Shown: in pieces, positions 1 through 6,362 of the stretch
Numbering within the stretch: the stretch's first letter is position 1
Layout of the letters: every line of letters begins with the position of its first letter
Assembly: GCA_030603035.1 (NCBI GenBank)
Contig: JAUVYQ010000036.1
Location: forward strand, 1-18,999
DNA from: Phycisphaerae bacterium
GTDB taxonomy: Bacteria > Planctomycetota > Phycisphaerae > Sedimentisphaerales > SG8-4
Length of the DNA: 18,999 bases
Reading direction: 5' to 3'
Made by a program: the position numbers and the translations under genes
Notes under the pieces: generated by a model
The model's database searches: none
What the model saw: only the letters and a program-made list of their open reading frames with translations
Told to the model about the DNA's origin: nothing

Positions 1-347
1 TCTGTGGCTATATTTTTTTGTGACTTTTGTGCCTTTTCGTGGCCAAACAAATCAACGTCAATCCGTGTTAATCCGTGGTTAAATATTATTGAATTCTCTT
101 TGCCCTCTGAGTGCTCTGTGGCTAATTCTTATCCTGAAATCCGTGAAATCTGTGGCTATATTCTTTTGTGACTTTTGTGCCTTTTCGTGGCCAAACAAAT
201 CAGCGTCAATCCGCGTTAATCCGTGGTTAAATATTATTGAATTCTCTTTGCCCTCTGAGTGCTCTGTGGCTAATTCTTATCCTGAAATCTGTGAAATCTG
301 TGGCTATATTCTTTTGTGACTTTTGTGCCTTTTCGTGGCCAAACAAA
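1..347. repeat. 148-bp direct tandem repeat, about 2.3 copies
   Basis: Unit 1 (1-148), unit 2 (149-296) and a partial unit 3 (297-347) are nearly identical and keep an exact 148-bp period. The few differences are point changes, such as 'tatttttttg' against 'tattcttttg'. Each unit is built of short words that recur elsewhere in the window: 'tctgtggcta', 'ttttgtgccttttcgtggcc', 'gttaatccgtgg', 'tgctctgtggc'. The array begins at the window edge, so more copies may lie to the left. Open frames through it are uninterrupted only because the repeat is low in stops; there is no start or SD worth calling. Confidence 0.95.
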
Positions 348-869
348 ATCCGTGGTAATCCTGTTAATCCTGTCTAAAAGATTCTCCGCGTTCTCAGCGT
401 TCTCTGCGTTAAATCCGTGCTAATTTATGCCATAGGTATCTGCGTCTAATTTTTTCTTTATGTTCTCGGTGTCCTCTGTGGCGAAAAAATCAGTGAAATC
501 TGTGGCAAATAATTTACTTCTGACTTCTGTCTTCTGTCTTCTGTCTTCCGCCCTCTGTGGCTTACCAATTTTCAATCAAATCTGCGGGTAGTTGTCGACA
601 AAAATCGAAAAATCGAAAAAATTTTTATCTCCTTTTCTCACATCGAGTTACTCCTGTTTATCCTGTCAAAAAAGCACCAAATCTCGACTCAAACGCGCAG
701 GTTCGCCCAATTATAGAGGGACGTCTTTTTTTGCCCCCGGCTGCCCTGGTTTTCGTATCAGCAGATACACGCAAAAATAAGTTCAACGTGAAAAGGTAAA
801 AGTACGCTAAAACAAGATTATGAATATAGTTACGAAAATTCGTGTTAATTTATGCTTATTGAGTTATTT
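348..869. repeat. Mosaic of phrase-like repeats, no gene
   Basis: No credible gene is seen here. To about 560 the stretch continues with the same vocabulary as the 148-bp repeat ('atccgtggtaatcctgttaa', 'ctctgcgttaaatccgtg', 'ctctgtggcgaaaaa', 'gtgaaatctgtggc'). From about 590 to 830 the sequence is less repetitive, with A/T runs ('aaaaatcgaaaaatcgaaaa'). 'cgtgttaatttatgc' near 841 belongs to the same vocabulary. I see no promoter or RNA fold that I would defend. Confidence 0.7.
517..551. repeat. Heptamer array, five units of cttctgt
   Basis: Five consecutive 7-bp units: cttctga, cttctgt, cttctgt, cttctgt, cttccgc. Total length is 35 bp. It is one of three five-unit heptamer arrays in this window (also 1411-1445 and 18003-18037), each with a different unit. 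Confidence 0.9.
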
Positions 870-1016
870 ATGGCTAACAAGAACCGTTTTTAGCTGGCTT
901 CTGAAAAAGGCCGTTTCGATGGCCTTGTGGACGAAGGCAAGTCTCTGTGGCAAAAGCTCGCTTTCAGAACAGAGTTTGCCGAGAACACCAAGCTGGCAAA
1001 AACAAAATCAGTGTAA
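870..1016 (+). pseudogene. Possible remnant of a small gene with an in-frame TAG
   Basis: From the ATG at 870 the frame reads MANKNRF, then TAG (891-893), then 40 more open codons ending at TAA (1014-1016). The part after the TAG looks like real protein: charged, with Trp, Phe and Leu well spread (LASEKGRFDGLVDEG..., WQKLAFRTEFAENTKLAKT). It is unlike the repeat vocabulary around it. A single C-to-T change in CAG would explain the TAG. I do not recognise the family. There is no clear SD. The last few codons run into the phrase 'aaaatcagtgtaatctgcg', so the native C-terminus may have been replaced. It could also be a chance frame. Confidence 0.35.
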
Positions 1017-1041
1017 TCTGCGCAATCTGCGATTCAATATG

Positions 1042-1104
1042 TTTGTGCCTTTGCCCCTTTGCTCCTTTGCCCCTTTCTTCTTTGTGCCTTTGTGCCTTAG
1101 TGGC
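1042..1104. repeat. Octamer-period array (tttgtgcc/tttgcccc)
   Basis: Successive 8-bp units: tttgtgcc, tttgcccc, tttgctcc, tttgcccc, then a 7-bp slip (tttcttc), tttgtgcc, tttgtgcc, ttagtggc. The end 'tttgtgccttagtg' recurs exactly at 11870-11883, where it is inside a coding sequence on the other strand. Confidence 0.85.
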
Positions 1105-1115
1105 ATCTCTACATC

Positions 1116-1133
1116 TGTAGAGAACGCTCTACA
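1116..1133. other. Perfect 7-bp hairpin in the repeat region
   Basis: TGTAGAG (1116-1122), loop AACG, CTCTACA (1127-1133). A T-run (cccttttta) follows about 8 bases later, too far for a typical intrinsic terminator. Function unknown. Confidence 0.5.
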
Positions 1134-1148
1134 AATCGCACCCTTTTT

Positions 1149-1400
1149 ATGCAAAACAAACCCAATTTGCAAAAAAGTCAAATGAACGTAAATCTATATA
1201 ATACAACGGATTATGAAAATAAATGGCAGCGGAAAGTCCGAAAAAACAAACCCAATTCAAACCCAATCAAACCCAATCTCCGAAAAGCCAAAATGAATGT
1301 AAACTCACTTATAACAAAGGATTACAGAAAAAAAGATGATTTCGCAGTCCGAAAAAACAAAGCCAATACAAAGCCAATACAAAGCCAATCAAAGCCAATT
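1149..1400 (+). repeat. Tandem ~111-bp repeat of the 'NKPN' type
   Basis: Two diverged units start at 1181 ('aatgaacgtaaa') and 1292 ('aatgaatgtaaa'), 111 bp apart. Each has the order 'aatgaaygtaaa', 'aacaaaggattatgaaaa'-like, 'gcagtccgaaaaaacaaa', then a run of 'cccaat' or 'gccaat' words with 'caaa' or 'acaaa' spacers (1251-1279 and 1358-1400). A translation looks like MNVN..TKDY...KNKPN..PI, a pattern I remember from many spurious hypothetical proteins in planctomycete metagenomes. I regard it as a repeat and not a gene. Positions 1309-1361 match 18999-18947 perfectly on the opposite strand. Confidence 0.9.
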
Positions 1401-1410
1401 CCCCAGCGCG

Positions 1411-1445
1411 ATACACAATACGCAATACGAGATACGAGATACGAG
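1411..1445. repeat. Heptamer array, five units of atacgag
   Basis: Units: atacaca, atacgca, atacgag, atacgag, atacgag, followed by a partial ataca. Total 35 bp. A two-unit version (atacgag, atacgaa) occurs at 14036-14049, just before the start codon of homoserine dehydrogenase. Confidence 0.9.
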
Positions 1446-1529
1446 ATACAAACCCAATCAAACCCAATGGGCATTAGAGGCAAAAATTTGTCTGGCAATT
1501 TTAAACCGGCGCAAACTTTACTTTATCAA

Positions 1530-1568
1530 CTATTGTTTCCTTTTTATCCGCTTAATACGTGTCTTCAT
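1530..1568 (-). pseudogene. Remnant resembling a nucleotidyltransferase gene start
   Basis: Starting 8 nt after the HEPN stop codon, the minus strand reads ATG then MKTRIKRIKRKQ and a TAG. The DNA (plus 1540-1576) matches plus 2383-2419 at about 30 of 37 positions, and all the differences are transitions. The second copy encodes a similar peptide, VKAHIEQIKRKILPIL. Both resemble the N-terminal helix that precedes the GSFARG motif in small MNT nucleotidyltransferases, from family knowledge. This copy is cut off after 12 codons. Confidence 0.4.
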
Positions 1569-1576
1569 GTTATCAC

Positions 1577-2038
1577 TTATAACGTATCCCAAAAATCCGT
1601 GATAGCTTTCCTTATGTCATCCCATAGTGGGCCAATATTATCTATTAACTCCAACATCTTCTCGCCTTTGAGTTGAAAACCATATCCACTTACGAATCGA
1701 TGTCTAAAATTTCTATACTGGTGCAATTTCTCTACTATACTTTGACTAAATATTGCCGCCTTTCCTTCAGGTGGACTGCATGACAAAACTATAAGTTCTT
1801 TATGCCAACTCTCTCCTTTCGGCATAGTCTGATAGTATTCTTTGCTTACACGCTTTAAGATATTTTCTACACCATTATAGAAATTCATCAAATAAGTCCC
1901 CATAGCGGGTTCTATACAATGGTCCTTAACCTGCGAATCAAACTTATTTCTAACCTCGTATAGCCTCTCTAAAGTCTCTTCTATAGCCCTGGCCTCATCG
2001 AGTACATCTTCATATAATTCCTTATATTGCTTCTTCAT
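1577..2038 (-). CDS. HepT-like HEPN protein (toxin of a HEPN/MNT pair)
   Basis: This 153-residue, all-helical protein has the layout of the HepT-like HEPN family: a helical N-terminus, the segment NFYNGVENILKRVSKEY (52-68), the motif PKGESWHKELI (73-83), and the C-terminal signature FRHRFVSGYGFQL (111-123). HEPN proteins of this kind are RNases held in check by an adjacent MNT nucleotidyltransferase, which in MntA/HepT acts by AMPylating a Tyr in the RxxxxHxY motif. Here that motif reads RHRFVSGY (112-119). The Arg and Tyr (Y119) are present but the expected His is Ser117, so RNase activity may be lost or altered. R109-x3-H113 is one residue too short for the usual spacing. The start is supported by 'aggtgg' 5 nt upstream. 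The gene overlaps the upstream MNT gene by 17 bp, so the two are co-transcribed and probably translationally coupled. Confidence 0.85.
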   Translation of the reverse strand: MKKQYKELYEDVLDEARAIEETLERLYEVRNKFDSQVKDHCIEPAMGTYLMNFYNGVENILKRVSKEYYQTMPKGESWHKELIVLSCSPPEGKAAIFSQSIVEKLHQYRNFRHRFVSGYGFQLKGEKMLELIDNIGPLWDDIRKAITDFWDTL

Positions 2039-2312
2039 ACACCACCTGTCCCTTAGATAAAACTCTTTTATAGAGATGTTCTCTTATATCATCCAAATCG
2101 ATTATATCAACTTCATCAGCCACTGCCATTGATACCTTACCATAATATTTGAAAAACTCTCTGGGTTTGATACCACTAACCGCGATATCAATATCCCGGG
2201 CGGATTCTATATCTTCAAGACACGAACCAAATAACAGCACTCTTTTTGCCCCAAACTCTTTACTAATACTGGCAATTTTCTTTAATTCTCTCTCCAGAAT
2301 TTCCTTTTTCAT
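2022..2312 (-). CDS. MNT-type nucleotidyltransferase (antitoxin of the HEPN/MNT pair)
   Basis: This 96-residue protein is the usual size for a minimal nucleotidyltransferase. The motif is LFGSCLED...RDIDIAV: G29-S30, then D40-I-D42 (GS-x9-DxD), the metal-binding core. The third strand acidic cluster is near VDIIDLDD (about 67-74). In known pairs this enzyme transfers AMP to the HEPN partner and neutralises it. A good SD, 'aaggag', lies 3 nt before the ATG. It overlaps the start of the HEPN gene by 17 bp, antitoxin first, as is common in this type. An in-frame 30-codon ORF ends 6 nt upstream of the start. The acidic core is intact, so this half looks functional even though its partner has a changed motif. 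Confidence 0.88.
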   Translation of the reverse strand: MKKEILERELKKIASISKEFGAKRVLLFGSCLEDIESARDIDIAVSGIKPREFFKYYGKVSMAVADEVDIIDLDDIREHLYKRVLSKGQVVYEEAI

Positions 2313-2318
2313 TACTCC

Positions 2319-2411
2319 TTAACTCCTTACCTCATAAGTCGTTCCTTTGACTTCATAACGCTGTAAAATCGGAAGAATTTTTCTTTTTATTTGCTCAATA
2401 TGTGCCTTCAC
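2319..2411 (-). pseudogene. 30-codon upstream ORF, possible nucleotidyltransferase N-terminal remnant
   Basis: A GTG at 2411 opens a frame reading VKAHIEQIKRKILPIL then QRYEVKGTTYEVRS, ending at TAA (2321-2319). It is in frame with the MNT gene 6 nt downstream. 'IKRKILPILQRYEVKG' resembles the first helix of MNT proteins (typically '..ILPILKKYGVKRA-LFGS'), but the sequence stops where the GS motif should begin. It may be a leftover of a related gene or a short leader peptide whose stop lies next to the MNT SD. The first 37 bp are the partner of the remnant at 1530-1568. Confidence 0.35.
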
Positions 2412-2550
2412 GTTATTACCTTATCCACCATTTTTTTATAGCGCTTCCAGTATAGGAGAGGTTTTTGCGAAGCAAAAATTTGGGTGAGTGGAGCGAATCA
2501 CAAAGCCCATGCTAGCCGCAGTGCAATTTCCAACATCCATACAACCATCC
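2412..2550. other. Intergenic gap with a short hairpin
   Basis: No gene. TTTTTGC (2462-2468), loop GAA, GCAAAAA (2472-2478) forms a 7-bp stem. It lies 3' of the 172-aa gene on the minus strand and could help end its transcript, but no T-run follows it. The surrounding words ('gagtggagcgaatcac', 'aaagcccatgctagccgc') do not repeat within the window. Confidence 0.4.
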
Positions 2551-3069
2551 TCAATTGAATTTTACTGGAAATCCTTTTTTCTTAAATAAACGACCATCTG
2601 CAGTTTTTATAAAGACATAGCCTGGTGTTTTACCGTCCTTTTTGAGCTCTTCTATAAAGCTCTTTTTTGAAACCCAGAGTGTGTATGATTCACCTTCCTT
2701 CAATCTATGAGGAAGTGGTGCTTTAACTGGAGGAGAAGCACTGAGGTAACCACCTTCTTTATAACCAACGCCCCACATAGTTATAGTAACAGGCCTACGA
2801 GAACGATTGCTTGCGGTCACAATTATAAGTTCCTCCGTAATTGAAATCTTGGTGCCTTCTTGTGCTGTCAATTCTTTTAATCCTTGAAGGTCAAGTAGTA
2901 AACCAGAGAGAGCTTGAGGATATTTCTCATTTGTTGCTGTAGCAAGTACACCTTCATAGCATTTTACCTGAATATGAGGCCCATCCCGAATTACCAAATA
3001 AATATTCCAACTGAAAACAATAGTAGCCAGAATCGCACCGTAAATTGCTGTAATCTCAGGCCATCTCAT
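2551..3069 (-). CDS. Membrane-anchored hypothetical protein
   Basis: This 172-residue protein has one N-terminal membrane segment (about 7-27: TAIYGAILATIVFSWNIYLV) and then a soluble domain with alternating beta-strand-like segments. The stretch ITEELIIVTASNRSRRPVTI (77-96) resembles the 'N.GRRPVTI' strand of a family of bacterial hypothetical proteins with a single TM helix and a small beta-sandwich. That link is from memory and the function is unknown. The topology is probably N-in with the domain outside, but this is not certain. The start is supported by 'aggaaaaggtg' just upstream of the ATG. A plausible own promoter lies at 3140-3167. The gene is not tightly linked to its neighbours. 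Confidence 0.7.
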   Translation of the reverse strand: MRWPEITAIYGAILATIVFSWNIYLVIRDGPHIQVKCYEGVLATATNEKYPQALSGLLLDLQGLKELTAQEGTKISITEELIIVTASNRSRRPVTITMWGVGYKEGGYLSASPPVKAPLPHRLKEGESYTLWVSKKSFIEELKKDGKTPGYVFIKTADGRLFKKKGFPVKFN

Positions 3070-3139
3070 ACGTCACCTTTTCCTCTGAAAATCGCATTAC
3101 GGCTAACTTAAAATAATCGAAATAGTTCGCTTATGCATA

Positions 3140-3167
3140 ATTATAAGTGTATCTTATCCAAATGCAA
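3140..3167 (-). promoter_or_regulatory. Candidate sigma-70 promoter for the 172-aa gene
   Basis: On the minus strand: TTGCAT (3167-3162), 16-bp spacer, TATAAT (3145-3140). The leader to the ATG at 3069 would be about 65 nt. Confidence 0.5.
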
Positions 3168-3191
3168 TTATTTATTTTTGATCCGAAGGCC

Positions 3192-3266
3192 TGCGATGAC
3201 AGCAGATTGCCACGTATCGCTTTACGATGATCGGAATGCCAAAATTAGATCCCCGCCTGCGCGGGG
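3192..3266 (-). terminator. Repeat-like segment with GC hairpin, possible terminator
   Basis: CCCCGC (3251-3256), loop CTGC, GCGGGG (3261-3266) is a 6-bp GC stem 20 nt beyond the stop of the HEAT-repeat gene. Reading on the minus strand it is followed by 'atctaatttt', a weak T-rich stretch. The hairpin and the words before it ('gcgatgacagcagattgcca', 'atcggaatgcc') resemble the dispersed 'cctgcgcgggaatgac / gattgccacg' elements of many bacterial genomes, so it may be a repeat acting as a terminator. Confidence 0.45.
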
Positions 3267-3285
3267 ACTTCCACTTCGCTCCAGC

Positions 3286-5070
3286 TTAACTTCGTGCCTG
3301 GTCGAGGATGAGGTCTTTTACTTTCTGGCTGGGCAGGTTAAGTGCGCCATAAGCAGAAGCGGCGGCACTGCGCAAATCCGGGTCAATTTCCTGCGAACCA
3401 ACTAATCCATAAATGGCGTCTATCATTTCGTTATTAAGCAGATTGGCGTTAAGTTTCGCCGAGATGGCCAGAGAATCAAACGCCGTTATTCGAACATCCA
3501 TATCGTTGGTTTCGGCAAGAGCCATTTCAGCTATTGAACGCTGGGCACCGGGGCTGTCGAGATGGGCCAGAATCCGGCCGGCAAGAACCTGGATTTCGGC
3601 CCGTTCATCCTTTGTTGCATTTATAAGAGCGCCTTGAGCGGCAGATAAATCAATAACACGATTTCGCGTCTCTGCCAATTTGAGCATAACTCCGGCTGCA
3701 CGCACGGCATAGCTGGTGACTATCCATTCGTTTTCCAAATCCACATTTTCAGCAGTCTCGGCGAGGGCTTGTGCCAGATTCTCAATGACCAGCTTGCTCT
3801 CGGCAAACATTTCTTTGGGCCCGGCGGCAGCTATTGCTATCGCCGCACTGTATCTTACGGCCTTATCGTTGAAAGACAGGGCCTGAACCAGCGGCTGAGC
3901 TATGCCAAGCCGATAAAGTAATGATTTCTCACCGGCGGTGGTGGCCAATGCCTCCACGACGCCAAGCGCGACAAAGGCATTCTTGTCCTTGACGGCGCGG
4001 GCAAGGGCCTGATGCAGATATTCAGGGCCTGCGGTGGTCGCATAAGTCATCGCATCGGCGTGGCCGGGGCCAAAGTAATCCGGCATACTAACATTAGAGG
4101 ACTCGGCCTTGAAATAGGCAGCCACCCAGAGGCCAATCGCCTGGCCAAAGCCGGCGTCGGCCTTGAGCGCCCACTCGCACACACGCATCGACATAAGTTC
4201 GTTAGAATAACTCTTGTCAACCTCTTTGCGTTCCAGTCGCTGAGCGGCTGAATCCCAGAACCATATATTCGCAAAGTCCGCATCTTCTGCCGGAGCCAAT
4301 GATTCGGCGTGATAATAATAGCTCTCCGCAAGCCGATAGAACAACTGGGCTGCGGGGACTTTCAAGGCCGCGGGGTCAATTAGCCTGATGCTTTGCCCCG
4401 CCAAGTCACGAAGTACGGCTGAATCGTCTTTTTCGATAATGTACTTCAGATACGCCAGCGATTGAGTATAGCCAATCCCGCCCAGTGCCTTTATTATCTC
4501 GCCCTTAACCGCCACGTTTTTAGTCTGCAAAGCAGCCGCAAGCGGCCTTATCGCATCTCTGCCGATTTGTGGAAGTGCCCATATAATATTTTCCCATTCT
4601 TCTTTGCGGGAATTGTCGGCCAGCGCATCGAGCATATAAGGTATTGCATATTCGCCGGCGTCCTGAAGACGTTTGACCGCTGTAAGTCGGCCACGGGGGC
4701 TTTTGCTGCTCAGTCTTTTTATCTCCTCTACGATAATCTTCGGGTCGGACCGGCGAATGAGTTGGCCCTGCTCGATAATGTCCAGGACTTTCCCGCTGAG
4801 CTCGACGAGTTCGGCATCGGGTGCAGTGTCAATAACTCTTAATAAAATTGCATAATCCCGCGGATTTTCTTTACTAAGAGCGAGCAACGCCACAGGGTCG
4901 GGGTTGCTATCGAGAATAACCTGTGCGTATCCCTTAGCTAAATCGAGTCGGCCAATCTTTGTGTAATGCAAAAAGTCGTTCCAGTTGTCCTCAAGGGTCT
5001 GGCCAAAACCGGCGCTGGCTACAAAAAGCCCTACCGCTAAAATTGCTGCAACAAATTTTCCGTTAAACAT
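3286..5070 (-). CDS. Secreted HEAT-repeat protein
   Basis: The product is 594 residues. The start at 5070 is preferred because 'gggag' lies 8 nt upstream and the protein then begins with a clean signal peptide (MFNGKFVAAILAVGLFVASAGFG, cleavage near residue 23). A GTG at 5133 in the same frame would add 21 unlikely residues. The mature protein is alpha-helical. HEAT/PBS-lyase-type repeats are clear around 125-220 (YAIPYMLDALADNSRKEEWE, IRPLAAALQTKNVAVKGEII) and again in the C-terminal half (VQALSFNDKAVRYSAAIAIA, and DERAEIQVLAGRILAHLD). Between them lies an Ala-rich helical section with many aromatic residues. HEAT repeats form protein-binding solenoids, so a periplasmic scaffold role is likely; the partner is unknown. 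A strong promoter lies at 5241-5269. The gene is monocistronic. Confidence 0.85.
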   Translation of the reverse strand: MFNGKFVAAILAVGLFVASAGFGQTLEDNWNDFLHYTKIGRLDLAKGYAQVILDSNPDPVALLALSKENPRDYAILLRVIDTAPDAELVELSGKVLDIIEQGQLIRRSDPKIIVEEIKRLSSKSPRGRLTAVKRLQDAGEYAIPYMLDALADNSRKEEWENIIWALPQIGRDAIRPLAAALQTKNVAVKGEIIKALGGIGYTQSLAYLKYIIEKDDSAVLRDLAGQSIRLIDPAALKVPAAQLFYRLAESYYYHAESLAPAEDADFANIWFWDSAAQRLERKEVDKSYSNELMSMRVCEWALKADAGFGQAIGLWVAAYFKAESSNVSMPDYFGPGHADAMTYATTAGPEYLHQALARAVKDKNAFVALGVVEALATTAGEKSLLYRLGIAQPLVQALSFNDKAVRYSAAIAIAAAGPKEMFAESKLVIENLAQALAETAENVDLENEWIVTSYAVRAAGVMLKLAETRNRVIDLSAAQGALINATKDERAEIQVLAGRILAHLDSPGAQRSIAEMALAETNDMDVRITAFDSLAISAKLNANLLNNEMIDAIYGLVGSQEIDPDLRSAAASAYGALNLPSQKVKDLILDQARS

Positions 5071-5240
5071 CGAAATATCTCCCAAAAACCCGTTTGTTTT
5101 ATCACAAAATGAGGTTGGGCTGCCAAAACACACAGAAATTAGCCTGGCCGGCCCTTACCTCCAATATACCAATATCGCAGCGGCTTCTCGCTAAGTCAAA
5201 AAACCGCAAGTCGTTATAAATATTCGTCCCTCGAACCTAC

Positions 5241-5269
5241 ATATTACACAAAAATACCCTTTCTGTCAA
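5241..5269 (-). promoter_or_regulatory. Strong candidate sigma-70 promoter for the HEAT-repeat gene
   Basis: On the minus strand: consensus TTGACA (5269-5264), 17-bp spacer, TAATAT (5246-5241). The transcript would carry a leader of about 165 nt before the ATG at 5070. I see no recognised riboswitch in that leader. Confidence 0.65.
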
Positions 5270-5319
5270 TAAAAAACCGTTTCACTAACCGCAATAAGGA
5301 GCATATAAGCGCTTTATAA

Positions 5320-5348
5320 TTGCACTTCGAGCCGATTTCTATTATAAT
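5320..5348 (+). promoter_or_regulatory. Candidate sigma-70 promoter reading towards the DUF1080 gene
   Basis: TTGCAC (5320-5325), 17-bp spacer, TATAAT (5343-5348). It lies about 50 bp from, and divergent to, the HEAT-gene promoter, so the two may share control. A transcript would begin near 5355, about 320 nt before the DUF1080 start. Confidence 0.6.
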
Positions 5349-5459
5349 ATCGGACACAGCATCTCAGTTTCCCTGAAGCGAGGCACCAGCAAAGAAGAAA
5401 TATCGAGATGATAAGGGAGAAAAGAATATGAAAAGGACGAGGTTCAGGGTATTCTCAAG

Positions 5460-5573
5460 ATGGGTGAGGTCGAGCTGACAGTCAGCGGTGAATTGACTGA
5501 TGTAACCATATTCGAGGGCACAGATGTAATTAGAGTGACAGATAAAGGTGGCCGAAAATCGGCTAAGTGGTGA
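5460..5573 (+). CDS. Small ORF in the DUF1080 leader, possibly a gene remnant
   Basis: From ATG 5460 the frame gives 37 residues (MGEVELTVSGELTDVTIFEG, then TDVIRVTDKGGRKSAKW). The frame stays open back to 5415 (GRKEYEKDEVQGILK), so an earlier start has been lost or the ATG is internal. The beta-strand-like pattern 'V.LTVSG.L.D.T.FEGTDVIRV' resembles the C-terminal tail of secreted planctomycete proteins; this is from memory and weak. A better SD ('agggag') sits before an ATG at 5428 in another frame, but that frame ends after 16 codons (MKRTRFRVFSRWVRSS). A frameshift between the two would join a start to the longer tail. A broken small gene or the end of a larger lost one are both possible. 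Confidence 0.35.
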   Translation: MGEVELTVSGELTDVTIFEGTDVIRVTDKGGRKSAKW

Positions 5574-5584
5574 TAATGAGTGAC

Positions 5585-5613
5585 CGGTCCGGCAAATCCG
5601 TCGTGCCGGATTG
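5585..5613. other. Hairpin between the small ORF and the DUF1080 gene
   Basis: TCCGGCA (5588-5594) pairs with TGCCGGA (5604-5610) across a 9-nt loop, and the stem can be extended by G-T pairs to 5585/5613. No T-run follows, so it is more likely an mRNA-processing or stabilising fold, or the end of the small ORF, than a terminator. Confidence 0.4.
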
Positions 5614-5673
5614 CCAACAAAACGTAATTGGTCTGAGACAAAAATAATTTATTGAAAACGAAAGGAGGATTTT

Positions 5674-6351
5674 ATGAAACGCTGTGCTATCGTAATCGTG
5701 GCGCTGGTCGTGACGACGGCGCTGCTGGCCGCAACCGCAGTAGTTCCGGAAAAGCAGAAAGAGCCGATCGTCCCGAAAAAGAAAACCGTCCTCTGGAATG
5801 GTAAGGACTTCACCGGCTGGAAACTTTTCGTGCGTGAGCCGGACCATGACGTTACAAAGACGTGGTTAGTAAAGGACGGCGTAATTCGCTGTACGGGCCG
5901 GCCGGCGGGCTATATGCGCACCGAGAAAGATTATGCCAATTATCTTTTTCACGTAGAGTGGCGCTGGCCCGGAAAAGGCGGCAACAGCGGCGCCCTTGTT
6001 CACATGAGTGGTCGTGACGTGGTCTGGCCGAAGAGTCTCGAATGTCAGTTGCATTCGGGTAACGCGGGCGACTTCTGGGTCATCGGTGGCCTTGAGTGCA
6101 GGGAGCACGCCAGGAAGGGCAAACGCGTTAGAGGCCGCAACGTCAAGAAACTCAAAGACAGCAGCGAGAAGCCGCTCGGCCAATGGAACGCATACGATAT
6201 CATCTGCAAGGACGACTGGGTAGTAGTTCTGGTGAACGGCGTGCTGCAAAACGTGGGTACCAGGTGCTCGAATAAGTCCGGCAAGATTTGCCTGCAGAGC
6301 GAAGGGACGCCGATTGAGTTCCGCAACATCTATATCGAGCCGCTCGAGTAA
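5674..6351 (+). CDS. Secreted DUF1080 / 3-keto-disaccharide hydrolase family protein
   Basis: The product is 225 residues with a signal peptide (1 to about 21: MKRCAIVIVALVVTTALLAA). The mature part is the concanavalin-like jelly-roll domain of the DUF1080 family (PF06439). Family landmarks are LWNGKDFTGWKLF near 40-52, WLVKDGVIRC near 68, DYANYLFHVEWRWPGKGGNS near 88-107, SLECQLHSGNAGDFW, and the closing PIEFRNIYIEPL. Members are abundant in planctomycetes. Characterised ones hydrolyse 3-keto-glycosides in polysaccharide use, but most are unassigned. Location is periplasmic or surface. A very good SD (aaaggagga) lies 4 nt before the ATG. It faces the sulfatase maturase gene, with only 11 bp between the stops. 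No glycoside hydrolase or sulfatase gene accompanies it here. Confidence 0.9.
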   Translation: MKRCAIVIVALVVTTALLAATAVVPEKQKEPIVPKKKTVLWNGKDFTGWKLFVREPDHDVTKTWLVKDGVIRCTGRPAGYMRTEKDYANYLFHVEWRWPGKGGNSGALVHMSGRDVVWPKSLECQLHSGNAGDFWVIGGLECREHARKGKRVRGRNVKKLKDSSEKPLGQWNAYDIICKDDWVVVLVNGVLQNVGTRCSNKSGKICLQSEGTPIEFRNIYIEPLE

Positions 6352-6362
6352 CCGTCCATTTA

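Noticed and set aside
1..1104. CRISPR array
   Set aside because: The 148-bp unit is far too long and has no spacer pattern. The 7- and 8-bp arrays are too short, and there are no cas genes.
557..1185. Plus-strand frames of 80-121 codons in the left repeat region
   Set aside because: Composition follows the repeat words, no SD, no recognisable domain; the small frame at 870-1016 looks more protein-like.
1149..1676. Long plus-strand frame (175 codons) over the NKPN repeat
   Set aside because: The frame follows tandem 'cccaat/gccaat' repeats, has no SD, and its 3' end overlaps the HEPN gene on the other strand. Read as repeat and not protein.
5071..5234. Riboswitch in the HEAT-gene leader
   Set aside because: The leader is about 165 nt, but I could not match it to any riboswitch consensus or a clear terminator/antiterminator pair.
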